Positions 22,335-31,350 are shown, counted from the first letter of the stretch. The stretch is 64,000 nucleotides of DNA from AC-32 sp963736055 (GCA_963736055.1 CAVTNM010000008.1:310001-374000), one strand, 5' to 3'. Numbers and translations are program-made. Notes: a model not told the origin generated them from the sequence alone.

Positions 22335-24140
22335 TCAGACGGTGACGCGGGCGAGCTCTTCCAGCGACGTCAGGCCGGCTCCGACCTTCGCGAGGCCGTC
22401 GTCCCAGAGGGTTCGCATGCCCTCCTCGATCGCGGCCCGCTCGAGCTCTTCGCGGCTTGCCTTCGACGCCGCCAGGCCCTCCAGCGTCTCGCTCATCACG
22501 AGCAGCTGGTAGATGCCGATCCGGCCCTTGTAGCCGGTCTGCCCGCACCTGGGACAGCCCTTCTTGCGGTAGAAGACGGTTCCGTCCGCGGCAGCCGCCA
22601 CCTCGGGCGAGACACGGGCCTTGAGCAGCTCGTCGGTCGTGGGCTTGTACATCTCGCAGCAGTGCGTGCAGAGCTTCCGTGCGAGCCGCTGGGCAAGCAC
22701 GGCCGAGACCGCGGAACCCGTCAAGAACGGTTCGACGCCCATCTCGTTCAGACGCGTGAGCGCGCCCGGCGCGTCGTTCGTGTGCAGCGTCGAGAGCACC
22801 AGGTGGCCCGTCAGCGCAGCTTCGATCGAGATCTTGGCCGTCTCGCCGTCGCGGATCTCGCCGACCATCACGACGTCGGGATCGGAGCGCAGGATCGAGC
22901 GCAGCGCCGCGGCGAAGGTAAGGCCGGCGCGCGTGTTGATCTGCACCTGGTTCACGCCGGCGAGCCGGAACTCGACGGGATCCTCGACGGTGATGATGTT
23001 GATCGCGGGGTTGTTGATCTCGGTCAACGACGCGTAGAGCGTGGTCGACTTTCCCGAGCCGGTCGGCCCGGTGACGAGGATCGCCCCGGTCGGACGGCGG
23101 ATCATCTCCTCCATCCTCGCCCGCATCTCGTCGGAGAGGCCGAGCTCGGTCAGGGTCGGCGCTCTCTTCGACTTGTCGAGAAGGCGCATGACGACCGCCT
23201 CTCCCTCGACGGTCGGCAGCGTCGCTACGCGAACGTCCATCATTCGTCCCGCCGCGGCGGCGTTGAGCGAGATGCGGCCGTCCTGCGGCTTGCGGCGCTC
23301 GGCGATGTCGAGCTTCGCGAGCACCTTCAGGCGCGTTGTCACTCCGGCCATCATCCGCTTCGGGATGCGCTGCACCTCGTGCAGGACACCGTCGATGCGC
23401 AGCCGGACGACGAGCGCGTCTTCCTGAGGCTCGAAGTGGATGTCGCTGGCCCCGTCCTCGGCCGCCTGGAAGATGATCGAGTTGACGAGCCGGACGAGCG
23501 GGACATCCGAGATGCCGTCGTCGACCTCGAGATCGTCGGCCTCCTCCTCGGGCTCGGCGAGCAGCCCGTCCTCCTCGTCGACCGCCGCCCGGGCGCCGAA
23601 CGCCTCGGAGGCGCGCGCAAGGCGGCGAATCTCGTTCTCGATGTCCTCGCGCGAGGCGACACCGAGCTCGAGCTGGTAGCGCGTGGCCAGCTTCAGCTCG
23701 TCGATTGCGTGGACGTTCCCCGGGTCCGCGACCGCCACCCGAAGGACGTCGCCCTCGAGCGTGTAGGGGACGGCGACCACGCGCTCCATCACGTGGATGG
23801 GCAGCTCCCGGGCTGCCTCCTCGTCGACCTGGGTCAGCGGCAGGTCGACGAACGGCAGGTGGTAACGGCTGGCGAGCGTGCGCGCGATGCCCTCGGACGA
23901 GGCCGCGCCCTCGTCGAGCAGCGCCTGTGCGAAGGAACCGCCCTGCTTGACCCGCCCCCGGATGCCGGCGAGCTTGTCAGCCGCGATCAGGCCCGAGGCT
24001 TCGAGCAGGTCGGCGACGAGCTCCGCGACCTCGTTGACCGGGAACGGGGCGTTCAGGCCGGCGCCGCCGCCCGATTGGGCGGTGTTTTCAGCTTCCGAGC
24101 GTCCGGAGAGCCTCAGGTTGTTTGGCCGCTTGAGATCCAT
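22335..24140 (-). CDS. pilB: Type IV pilus extension ATPase PilB
   Basis: A 601-residue GspE/PilB motor. Domains in order: an N-terminal MshEN-like domain (about residues 35-180, with FAQALLDEGAASSEGIARTLA), an acidic linker, then the ATPase with ASDIHFEPQ, Walker A GPTGSGKSTT (about 357), Asp box VEDPVEF, Walker B VVMVGEIRDGET and His box HLVLSTLHTND. The zinc tetracysteine CTHC...CPRCG typical of PilB is present (about 487-533). I chose ATG at 24140 (MDLKRPNNLRL) because the sigma-28-like promoter lies just upstream at 24158-24185; an earlier in-frame codon would place the promoter inside the gene. Confidence 0.95.
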   Translation of the reverse strand: MDLKRPNNLRLSGRSEAENTAQSGGGAGLNAPFPVNEVAELVADLLEASGLIAADKLAGIRGRVKQGGSFAQALLDEGAASSEGIARTLASRYHLPFVDLPLTQVDEEAARELPIHVMERVVAVPYTLEGDVLRVAVADPGNVHAIDELKLATRYQLELGVASREDIENEIRRLARASEAFGARAAVDEEDGLLAEPEEEADDLEVDDGISDVPLVRLVNSIIFQAAEDGASDIHFEPQEDALVVRLRIDGVLHEVQRIPKRMMAGVTTRLKVLAKLDIAERRKPQDGRISLNAAAAGRMMDVRVATLPTVEGEAVVMRLLDKSKRAPTLTELGLSDEMRARMEEMIRRPTGAILVTGPTGSGKSTTLYASLTEINNPAINIITVEDPVEFRLAGVNQVQINTRAGLTFAAALRSILRSDPDVVMVGEIRDGETAKISIEAALTGHLVLSTLHTNDAPGALTRLNEMGVEPFLTGSAVSAVLAQRLARKLCTHCCEMYKPTTDELLKARVSPEVAAAADGTVFYRKKGCPRCGQTGYKGRIGIYQLLVMSETLEGLAASKASREELERAAIEEGMRTLWDDGLAKVGAGLTSLEELARVTV

Positions 24141-24157
24141 CGAATCCCTCGAATGAG

Positions 24158-24185
24158 GTATCGGCAGATCGATGGCGAAAGCTGA
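24158..24185 (-). promoter_or_regulatory. Sigma-28-like promoter of pilB
   Basis: On the minus strand TCAG (24182-24185), 16 bp, GCCGATAC (24158-24165). It is 17 nt from the ATG, so this transcript would carry a leader of about 10 nt with a weak GAGGGA. Confidence 0.65.
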
Positions 24186-24192
24186 GCGATCG

Positions 24193-24242
24193 ATGAAACC
24201 CGCGCAGAGCACTCGCCCTCCGGGCGAGTCCTGCACGCTGGC
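24193..24242 (-). repeat. Post-stop hairpin repeat, copy 3
   Basis: Same element as at 3213 and 8383. The inner stem is ACTCGCCC/GGGCGAGT, with C-G replacing G-C at the sixth pair relative to copy 1; the loop is GGA. It begins about 10 nt after the pilD stop. Confidence 0.75.
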
Positions 24243-24251
24243 GTCGAGCCG

Positions 24252-24998
24252 CTAGAAGGTCTTCAAGTACGCATCGAGCAGCGGTTCGCCCACAAACAGG
24301 GCGATCAGCGCTCCCAGAGCCAGGAACGGCGCGAACGGGATGCCCATCTTGCGCGCCGCCGAGCCGTGCCGCGCCAGGAGGACGACACTCGGCACGAGCG
24401 CGGCCAGCATTCCCAGCATCAGGCCGACGCCGACGAGACGCCCGAGCATCGCGCCGAGCAACAGCGCCAGCTTGACGTCCCCCATGCCCATCCCCGCCGG
24501 ATAGGCGAGCGCCGCGATGAACAGGAACCCGGAGGCGCCGAGCGCCGCGAGCAGCCACTCGGGGCTCGGCTCGAGCACGGTCTGCGCGACCAGGACGATC
24601 GCGGCGGCCGGAAGGACGACCCGGTTCGGGACGATCCGATGGGTCAGGTCCGTCGCGGTCACGATCACGAGCACGACGCAGAAGAAGGCGCTCACGAACG
24701 CCTCTCCGGTCAGGCCGAAGACGACGAAGCACGCCGCGACGAGCCCCGCCGTGGCGAGCTCCACCGCCGGGTAGAGCGGGCTGATGCGCACGCCGCAGGA
24801 GCGGCAGCGCCCGTGCAGCAAAAGGTAGGAGAGGAGGGGCACGTTGTCGTACCAGGCGAGCTCGGTCGCGCAGCTCATGCAGGCCGAGCGCGGGTGCACG
24901 ACCGAGCGGCGCAGCGGCAGACGAGCCGCGACCACGTTCACGAAGCTGCCCAGCGCGAGGGCCGGCCAGAACGCGAGCACACCGAGAGCGACGTCCAC
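24252..24998 (-). CDS. pilD: Prepilin leader peptidase/N-methyltransferase
   Basis: A 248-residue membrane aspartyl protease that cleaves and methylates prepilins. The N-terminal methyltransferase-like part carries the two CxxC pairs (CMSC and CRSC) and the family start PALALGSFVNVVAARLP. Catalytic aspartates are in VTATDLTHRIVPN and GMGDVKLALLLGAMLG (GxGD type). The start GTG at 24998 is 7 nt after the sigma-28-like -10. It serves all three pilins and the minor pilins of this locus. Confidence 0.95.
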   Translation of the reverse strand: MDVALGVLAFWPALALGSFVNVVAARLPLRRSVVHPRSACMSCATELAWYDNVPLLSYLLLHGRCRSCGVRISPLYPAVELATAGLVAACFVVFGLTGEAFVSAFFCVVLVIVTATDLTHRIVPNRVVLPAAAIVLVAQTVLEPSPEWLLAALGASGFLFIAALAYPAGMGMGDVKLALLLGAMLGRLVGVGLMLGMLAALVPSVVLLARHGSAARKMGIPFAPFLALGALIALFVGEPLLDAYLKTF

Positions 24999-25005
24999 GG
25001 GCCTC

Positions 25006-25033
25006 CTATCGGCAGGGTCCGCGGGGCAGTTGA
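25006..25033 (-). promoter_or_regulatory. Sigma-28-like promoter of pilD
   Basis: On the minus strand TCAA (25030-25033), 16 bp, GCCGATAG (25006-25013), then 7 nt to GTG at 24998. It lies in the 47-bp gap after the PilX-like gene. Confidence 0.72.
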
Positions 25034-25045
25034 GCCTGGGGTCGT

Positions 25046-26536
25046 CTAGCCGCTGTAACTGTCCGGCACGAGCACCAGGGTGTCGGTGTAGCCGCTCTGC
25101 GCAGGCTGGCCCGGAACGGGTGTCCCGAACGGAACGTAGGTGTCGCTGGCGTTGTTGGCGAGGAACACCTGGTGGGCGATCACCGAGCCCCAGACTCCGA
25201 CGTTGTTGGACTCGTTGAAGTCGCCGTTGCACTCGATCGCGCCCTGGAACTGCGCGTTGTTCGAGAGGCTCATCGCGAAGCTCGGGCTCTGATTGTTGGA
25301 GCCGGCGACGAGCACCATCAGGTTGCTACCCGTGTCCCAGGAGTTGGTGCAGCCCGCGATCCCGCAGACGCTGCCGCCGCCGAGGCTGACCGTGCCCGCG
25401 GCGTAGATCGTGGCCCGGCCCGAGTAGACGACCGCCTGGCTGAAGTTGAGGTTGCCGTCGAAGAACAGCGTGCCGTTGGTCGTCATCGTGTTGGTCGAGT
25501 CGTTCCAGGCGATCCTGCCGAGCTGGTTCCCGGACCCGTCGGTGAAGGTGCAGTCGTAGCTCGCGGCCGGGGTCAGGTTGATCGTCCCCGCAGTGCCGTT
25601 CTGGGTCGTGTCGTTGTCGAAGATCGGCGGCGTGCCGGTGGAGGAGGTGCACGGGTGCTTCGGCCCCGGCATCGAGTCCTTGTACCACGTGGCGAGATCG
25701 ATGACGGGCTTGGTCAGGTTGGGCGCGGTGGTCAGGTACTGGTCCGCCCAGACCTTGTCGGCGGTCGTGCACGGGTTGTGCGGGGTGGAGCCACAGCCCA
25801 ACCCGGTCTGGACGCCGTTCAGGTGGGCTGCCGAGGATCCGACGAAGGCGTTGTTGCCCAGCGTGATCTTGCCGCCGACCTGCAGCTGCGGCGTACTCGG
25901 GAAGTTCGTCGCGAAGGTCGAGTTGCGTGTGATTCCCGCGTTGTTGCTGAGGCAGAGGTCACCGCGCAGGTACAGCGGGGTCCCGATGGTGGAGTTGTTG
26001 GAGAGGTTCATGCAACTGCCTGGAGGCGCGTCGGAGTAGATGTAGTTCCAGACCGTCGTGCTGACGCCCCCGGCGGCGGAGGGCGTGATCCGAACCTGCT
26101 GCTTCATGGTCCGCGTGGCCGGCCGGCTGCCCTGGGTGTCGTTCGGGGCCGTGCCGGTCGCGGTGATCGTCCAGACGGGGTCGATGAACGACGCGGAGTA
26201 GGAGTACTGCTCTCCGCTCGAACCGGCGGACTGGTTCGAGACGGCCGGCAGGCTCGAGCTCGAGTGGTAGTCGCTCGAGTTGAAGAGCACCGATAGCGCG
26301 TTGTTCATGCCGGTCTGGGCGGCCGCGTAAGCCAGCCCATCCTGACGGGAGCTGTCAGAGCTGCGCACGTTGGAGAACGTGTACTCGGTCAATGCGGTGC
26401 CCATGCTGAGGAGCACCACCATGATTCCGAGCGCCATCGGCAGTGCCTGGCCGCGCTGGGCGTCTCCAGCGCCGAACACGCTGCGCCTAGCCCGCGCGCA
26501 CAGGTGGCAGAACAGGGCCGCAAACACTGCATACAA
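25046..26536 (-). CDS. Large PilX-like pilus-associated surface protein
   Basis: A 496-residue protein. The N-terminus has RGQALPMALGIMVVLLSMGTALTEYTFSNVRSSDSSRQDGLAY in family style (segments GQALPMALGIMVV and ALTEYTFSN): a PilX-type membrane helix without the Gly-Phe-Glu5 cleavage site of class III pilins. The rest is Asn/Ser/Thr/Gly-rich with repeated LSNNA, LGNNA and LANNA motifs, as in right-handed beta-helix repeats, plus Cys residues that could pair. It is the third gene after the PASTA and PilW-like genes. The start is uncertain: ATG at 26536 has no Shine-Dalgarno, and a GTG at about residue 20 is possible. A tip adhesin or surface subunit is inferred. Confidence 0.7.
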   Translation of the reverse strand: MYAVFAALFCHLCARARRSVFGAGDAQRGQALPMALGIMVVLLSMGTALTEYTFSNVRSSDSSRQDGLAYAAAQTGMNNALSVLFNSSDYHSSSSLPAVSNQSAGSSGEQYSYSASFIDPVWTITATGTAPNDTQGSRPATRTMKQQVRITPSAAGGVSTTVWNYIYSDAPPGSCMNLSNNSTIGTPLYLRGDLCLSNNAGITRNSTFATNFPSTPQLQVGGKITLGNNAFVGSSAAHLNGVQTGLGCGSTPHNPCTTADKVWADQYLTTAPNLTKPVIDLATWYKDSMPGPKHPCTSSTGTPPIFDNDTTQNGTAGTINLTPAASYDCTFTDGSGNQLGRIAWNDSTNTMTTNGTLFFDGNLNFSQAVVYSGRATIYAAGTVSLGGGSVCGIAGCTNSWDTGSNLMVLVAGSNNQSPSFAMSLSNNAQFQGAIECNGDFNESNNVGVWGSVIAHQVFLANNASDTYVPFGTPVPGQPAQSGYTDTLVLVPDSYSG

Positions 26537-26610
26537 AGCGTCGGCTCACTGCGAGTAACCGTCAATCCCCCGTACGAGCGCGACCGGCAGGTGCTGCGGT
26601 TTGCAGGCTC

Positions 26611-27189
26611 TCAGCTGCGGGTGCTGTTCCGGAGGACGATGTCGTCCACCAACTCGTACAGCTCGACCGTCTTGGAGGGCTTCACGTTGACCGGGAAGTC
26701 CACGTGCAGCTTCGCCAGCGACGTCGTCGACTGCGCCGTGTAGTTGAAGACGCACAATGCGCTGCTACAGGTCGGTGCGGTCGAGGTCGAGACCATGAAG
26801 TCGGCCCACTTGACTCCACCGGTGCAGGAGGAGCCGACAACGCGGTAGAGGCCGTAGCGGTTCGTGGCGATGTTCCGCGTGCACCAGGTGATCGAGCCGC
26901 TGCCCGTCGAGCAGCCGGTCGGGAGCGTCAGGGTCACCGACGAAGCGGACCCGGTCGGCGTCGCGACGTTGGCGCAGTGGGTCTCACGCCGGATCTTGTC
27001 GAGCGCGAGCCTTGCGGTGAGCTGCGCCTGGAAACGGTTGTTCATGTCCATCTCGGCGTTCGAGGCCTGGACGAAGAGCGTCGTCAGGCTGCCCATGACG
27101 ACTCCGAGGATCGTCATCACGATCAGCATCTCCATCAGGGAGTAGCCGCTCTCCCCTCGCAAGCGCCCCAGCAGGACGCGGACGCTCAT
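26611..27189 (-). CDS. Type IV minor prepilin, PilW-like
   Basis: A 192-residue prepilin: GESG/YSLMEMLIVMTILGVVMGSL, with Glu5 present. The start ATG at 27189 (MSVRVLLGRLRGESG) overlaps the stop of the upstream PASTA gene by 4 nt. The globular part has five or more Cys. It ends with the typical LYELVDDIVLRN strand of pseudopilins. Confidence 0.85.
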   Translation of the reverse strand: MSVRVLLGRLRGESGYSLMEMLIVMTILGVVMGSLTTLFVQASNAEMDMNNRFQAQLTARLALDKIRRETHCANVATPTGSASSVTLTLPTGCSTGSGSITWCTRNIATNRYGLYRVVGSSCTGGVKWADFMVSTSTAPTCSSALCVFNYTAQSTTSLAKLHVDFPVNVKPSKTVELYELVDDIVLRNSTRS

Positions 27190-28067
27190 CGCTCGTGGCG
27201 GCGGACGTAGGCCTGGGCGTTGCGCGCGACCAGCTCGCTGCGACGGCCGACGCCCCACATGCGCTCGACCTTCCGGTCGACCGCGACGAGCGTCTGGAGA
27301 GCCTGCGCTCCGTGCCACCAGCCGAACTTCGCGCCGGTGACGATCCAGGCGTGCTGATAGAGCCAGTGCTGGACGTTCGCGGGCGTCCGCTCGCGCTGGG
27401 CCAGCCAGGCGTCGAGGCGGAGCGCACGCGCCGGGAGCGTGATCTCGTCGAGCGGCTCCTTCGGTGCGCCGGGGACGCTGAACGCCGCCGGCCGGCCGGC
27501 CGGCTTGACGACCGCCTTGCGCTTCGGCTTGACGACAGGCTTGCGCGTCGGCTTGACGACCGCCTTGCGCTTCGGCTTGACGACAGGCTTGGCAGCAGGC
27601 TTGGCGGCCGGCTTCCTCACGGGAGCCGCCGGGACGGTTGCCGCTGCCAGGTTTGCGAGCTTGACGGCCGTGCCGGGGTACGACGAGGTGGCGACAGGCC
27701 TGCCTTCCTGGGCGTAGGGCCCGCGAGCCAGTCGGAGCGTGATCGTGGGGGCCCCTGTGTCGAGGACGCGCGTTCCGGCGGCCGGGCTCTGGGTCAGGAC
27801 GCGGTTCGCCGCGTAGCCGCGAACGGCGCCGCTGACGCGCCAGGCGAAGCCGCCGTCCTCGAGGATCCCCTTGGCGAACACGTAGACCTGCCCGACCACC
27901 GAGGGCACCACGAGGTCAGGGGTCTGGGCAGGCGTCGCCGTCGAGCTGGAGCTCGAGGGCCCGATGATGGTCGTGTCCGCGGCGAACGTGAACGCCGCGG
28001 TCGCCAGCACCCAGATGAGCGCCACCACGACCGCACGGGGCAAGAGCGCGGCAAGCCGGACCGCCAT
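27186..28067 (-). CDS. Secreted or anchored PASTA-domain protein with lysine-rich repeats
   Basis: A 293-residue protein. It begins with a membrane helix (AVVVALIWVLATAAFTFA), then a PASTA-like domain (DLVVPSVVGQVYVFAKGILEDGGF...QSPAAGTRVLDTG), a Lys/Pro/Val stalk made of repeated KPVVKPKRKAVVKPTR units, and a helical C-terminal domain of about 90 residues rich in Trp and Arg (LDAWLAQRERTPANVQHWLYQHAWIV in part). PASTA domains bind peptidoglycan. It heads an operon with the PilW- and PilX-like genes, so it may anchor the pilus to the wall. The start ATG at 28067 has GAAGGGATAGCC upstream. Confidence 0.75.
   Translation of the reverse strand: MAVRLAALLPRAVVVALIWVLATAAFTFAADTTIIGPSSSSSTATPAQTPDLVVPSVVGQVYVFAKGILEDGGFAWRVSGAVRGYAANRVLTQSPAAGTRVLDTGAPTITLRLARGPYAQEGRPVATSSYPGTAVKLANLAAATVPAAPVRKPAAKPAAKPVVKPKRKAVVKPTRKPVVKPKRKAVVKPAGRPAAFSVPGAPKEPLDEITLPARALRLDAWLAQRERTPANVQHWLYQHAWIVTGAKFGWWHGAQALQTLVAVDRKVERMWGVGRRSELVARNAQAYVRRHER
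27501..27596 (-). repeat. Four 24-bp tandem coding repeats
   Basis: Four units of 24 bp alternate between two versions, giving the KPVVKPKR/KAVVKPTR stalk of the PASTA protein. Such repeats can expand or contract by slippage, so stalk length may vary between strains. Confidence 0.75.
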
Positions 28068-28196
28068 GGCTATCCCTTCGGCAGGACGGTGGTTTGTTGT
28101 CATCCCCCTACCGGGTGAACCAGGCAAGTTTCCCGCTGTGAATCCGCTTGCCCGACCGGGACGCCGGCCCGACCAGGCCCGACCTGCCTGCTGCGC

Positions 28197-29021
28197 CTAC
28201 TCTGGTTTCGCGGGCTCCTCGAGGGCACCCTGCCCCGCCGCCAGGCCGCCGACGTCACCGCCTGACCCGCGCAGCACCCATGCGAATCCGACGGCGATCG
28301 CCGCTCCCGCGACCGGGCCGACGATGTAGACCCAGTAGTGCGAGAAATCGGCCAGCGCCAGGTCAGGCCCGAACGAGCGCGCCGGATTCATGGAGGCGCC
28401 GCTGATCGGACTGGACCAGAAGCCGGCGAGAATGATGTAGCCGCCGACGGCGACGGCCGAGAGCGCACCGACGTTCTGCGCGCGTGAGGCCGTGCCGAGG
28501 ATCGTGCTCACGAGCCCGACGGTGAGAGCGAGCTCGATCCACATCGCCTGCCAGTCGCTGACCCCCGGGCCGGGCTCGGTCGCACCGAGCATGCCGAGCT
28601 TGCCGAGCACGGCCCACAAGAAGAGGCACGCGAGCGTCGCGGCGATGAGCTGGACGATGATGTACCCGGGCACGCGCCGCCAGGGAAAGTCCCTGCGCAG
28701 CGCGAACGCGAAGGTGACCGCAGGATTGAGGTGGGCGCCGGAGACAGCGCCCATGAACAGGATGATCGCCAGGACCATCAGCCCGGGGGCGGTGACGGCA
28801 GTCGCCCGGCTGATCGCCCCGTGGCTCTTGGCGTTCACGACGGCGCCGCCGGCACCGACGAGCACGAGGAAGAACGTCCCGAGCAGCTCGGAGAAGAGAC
28901 GCCGCCACTCGAGGGACGCATCGTCGAAGTCGCCGACGCCTGGATACTCGAGCGCGAGCAAGGACCGGTATCGGGGACTCGACCGCCCTATCGGTCGGTC
29001 GTCGTGCCTTTCGTCCGCCAT
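28197..29021 (-). CDS. Aquaporin / MIP-family channel
   Basis: A 274-residue six-helix channel. Both signature loops are present: HLNPAVTFAFA and SMNPARSFGPD. The N-terminal cytosolic part of about 40 residues is longer than usual. I chose ATG at 29021 (MADERHDDRPIG) with GAGGAGCTCC upstream. The selectivity filter was not resolved, so water versus small-solute (for example glycerol or metalloid) transport is open. Confidence 0.92.
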   Translation of the reverse strand: MADERHDDRPIGRSSPRYRSLLALEYPGVGDFDDASLEWRRLFSELLGTFFLVLVGAGGAVVNAKSHGAISRATAVTAPGLMVLAIILFMGAVSGAHLNPAVTFAFALRRDFPWRRVPGYIIVQLIAATLACLFLWAVLGKLGMLGATEPGPGVSDWQAMWIELALTVGLVSTILGTASRAQNVGALSAVAVGGYIILAGFWSSPISGASMNPARSFGPDLALADFSHYWVYIVGPVAGAAIAVGFAWVLRGSGGDVGGLAAGQGALEEPAKPE

Positions 29022-29152
29022 GGAGCTCCTCGCGAGCCGGTCAGGGAGGCGAGGACCATATCGCCGGCTCAGCCGCGGTATCGGGCCGGGCACTTACGAT
29101 GTTTCGATAGCTGCAAGGGAAAGAGGGAACAGGACCGCACGGTCAGCTCGGG

Positions 29153-29617
29153 GTGGAGGCTCTCCTCGCCGAAACTCCGGTCGTGGATGTGACCGAGACG
29201 GTGGTCCGCGCCGCCGGAGGGCTCGTCACGCGGCGCAACCAGAGCGGCGTCGTCGAGATCGTCCTCGTCCATCGGCCGGCGTATGACGACTGGGCCTTTC
29301 CGAAGGGGAAGCTTCACACCGGCGAGAGCGAGCGCAAGGCTGCCCTGCGCGAGGTGGAAGAGGAGACGGGTCTACTCTGCCGGCTCGAACGCGAGATCGG
29401 GATCAGCGCCTATCGCGACGCGCGCGGTCGCCCGAAGACCGTTCGCTACTGGGAGATGGCGCCAATCGGCGGGGTGCTCGCACCGGCGAACGAAGTCGAC
29501 GAGGTGCGCTGGGTGCCCCTCGCCGACGTGCCCGCGGCCCTCACGTACCAACGAGATCGCGACCTTCTCGCGCAATTCGTAGCGCTCGGACAAGGCCCCT
29601 CCCGGTCCCGTGGATGA
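29153..29617 (+). CDS. NUDIX hydrolase
   Basis: A 154-residue MutT-like pyrophosphohydrolase. The NUDIX box is GKLHTGESERKAALREVEEETGL (Gx5Ex7REVxEExGL pattern). The HRPAYDDWAFPKGKL context resembles enzymes that hydrolyse diadenosine polyphosphates or oxidised nucleotides. The start codon is uncertain: GTG at 29153 or GTG at 29183. Confidence 0.88.
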   Translation: MEALLAETPVVDVTETVVRAAGGLVTRRNQSGVVEIVLVHRPAYDDWAFPKGKLHTGESERKAALREVEEETGLLCRLEREIGISAYRDARGRPKTVRYWEMAPIGGVLAPANEVDEVRWVPLADVPAALTYQRDRDLLAQFVALGQGPSRSRG

Positions 29618-29665
29618 CGACTCCCACGAAAGCCGGACGCCGTCAGGCGGTCACTCGTGTCTACC

Positions 29666-31129
29666 TCAGACGCCCTCGGTCGCTGTCAGTCGTCCGGAGC
29701 GGATCGCCTCGACGAAGGCCTTGAAGTCCCGCTCGTTCTGGTCTGCGTAGCGCTCGGAGAAGTCCGTGATGGACTGGTCGAACCCGTCGCCTTTGCCCAG
29801 GTACTTGGTGATGGCGACCGGGTCTCCCGATCGGGCGTGCGCGCGAGCGAGCGTCCATCCGCACTGGTGAGCGTAGAACGCAAGGGCGGAAGGTCTCAGC
29901 GATTCAACGTCCGCCGAGCCCTTCATGTCACGGAGCTGGCGCCAGTAGAAGTACCGGTTTGCCTCCGCGCGCTTCGTCCAGCCCAGGTAGATGTCGCTCG
30001 CGGCCTGCATCATCCGTTGCCCTTGCACGACGCGCTCGCCGGGCTGCTTGTAGCGGCTCTTCGGCAGATGGTCCTCGAGCACCGAGGGCGTCGCCTCCTT
30101 GACCTGCAGGAACAGTGGGTCCTGCTGATCCCGCCCCTGGAGCAAGGCGATGAACGCTCGCGTGCCGACGCTGCCGACGCCCACGACCTTGCGGGCGACG
30201 TCGATCAGCTCGAACCGCTCGAGCAGGTGCCGTCGATCGGGCTGCAAGGTGGCCCGGTAGGCGCGGAACTGCTCGTGCAACGCATGCTGCAACTCGTCGG
30301 CGGTCAGACCGTAGCTCGCCGGGTCGATATCGCGGGCCGGGACGATGATCGGTGGCTGGCTGACGATCCGGTAGCGGCCGTCCACCAGCTCGCCGAGCTT
30401 CGAGAGCGCCTGCAGGCTGTCGCGCGTCCGAGCCTTCGCCGCGATCTTCTTCGCCCCCTTTTCTTCCTTCTTCGCCTGCTTTGCGTCCTTTTTCGCAGCC
30501 TTCTTCGGCGCCTCGCGCTCCTCAGTCTGCGCAAAGGTGCTGATCGCCTCCATCAGCTCTTCCTCGGTCAGGCGGGCATACCAGACGTCCATCGTGGTCA
30601 TCTCCGCGAACTCGGCCATCGAAGTCCGGTAGGCATTCACCGAGGCCAGCGTCGCTTCGTGCGCCTCTGCCTTGCTGAAGCCGTTGTTGCGCGCCGCGAT
30701 CGTGAAGCTCGCCGACATGCGCTTCACGTCGTACTCGAACGGGCCCGTCAGCGTCTCGTCGAAGTCGTTCAGGTCGAACAGCAGGATTCGCTCGGGCGAC
30801 GCGAACAGACCGAAGTTCGACAGATGAGCGTCGCCGCAGAGCTGAACCATCAGGCCGGCCCTGGGCGTGTCCTTCAGGTCGGCGGCCATGATCTTGGCCG
30901 CGCCCCGATAGAAGGTGAACGGCGACACCATCATCCGCCCGTGGCGCACCGGCACCAGGTCCGGCTCACGCGTCGCGTCCTGCTCCTCGAGCAGCGCGAC
31001 CGGGTCGGGGCGGTCCGCGGCCGGCTTCCAACCCGCATGGCCCGACGGAGGTACCTGCTGCCTTGCTTCCTTTCCCTTTTTTCGACGTTGCTTGACGCTC
31101 GGGTGCTCGATCGTTGTTGGTGTGGCCAT
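29666..31129 (-). CDS. DUF2252 family protein
   Basis: A 487-residue kinase-like-fold protein of the DUF2252 family, function unknown. Family motifs are FTFYRGAAKIMAADL, VQLCGDAHLSNFGLFASPE and FDLNDFDETLTGPFEYDVKR (the H-x-x-N and D-x-D-D elements recall aminoglycoside-phosphotransferase-like active sites), plus KVVGVGSVGTRAFIALL. A Lys/Ala-rich insert (about residues 205-230) interrupts the middle. The start is ATG at 31129. A decayed relative lies at 46.5-46.8 kb. Confidence 0.9.
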   Translation of the reverse strand: MATPTTIEHPSVKQRRKKGKEARQQVPPSGHAGWKPAADRPDPVALLEEQDATREPDLVPVRHGRMMVSPFTFYRGAAKIMAADLKDTPRAGLMVQLCGDAHLSNFGLFASPERILLFDLNDFDETLTGPFEYDVKRMSASFTIAARNNGFSKAEAHEATLASVNAYRTSMAEFAEMTTMDVWYARLTEEELMEAISTFAQTEEREAPKKAAKKDAKQAKKEEKGAKKIAAKARTRDSLQALSKLGELVDGRYRIVSQPPIIVPARDIDPASYGLTADELQHALHEQFRAYRATLQPDRRHLLERFELIDVARKVVGVGSVGTRAFIALLQGRDQQDPLFLQVKEATPSVLEDHLPKSRYKQPGERVVQGQRMMQAASDIYLGWTKRAEANRYFYWRQLRDMKGSADVESLRPSALAFYAHQCGWTLARAHARSGDPVAITKYLGKGDGFDQSITDFSERYADQNERDFKAFVEAIRSGRLTATEGV

Positions 31130-31350
31130 GGCCTGCGGCCTTCCTTTCGGTTGGGCCTGCCTCGACCCGGGTGAGCTTATCGCCCGCCTGCGCCCAGCCG
31201 TTCATCCCACCCGGATGAACGGCTCTCGGCCGTCTACGTCACGTTCGTGGGTGGCCAGCGGAATGCGACTGGTCGAGCGCCTCGGCGGGCCATCCGGGTC
31301 GGTCGTCCGTGGGGCAGGATCAGCTGTGGTGCCGAAGAAGCAGACTCCCC

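Noticed and set aside
28099..28125. A 17-bp match between the gap before the PASTA operon and the end of the SLT-M23 gene at 32775-32791
   Set aside because: A single short match; it could arise by chance in GC-rich DNA and extends in neither direction.
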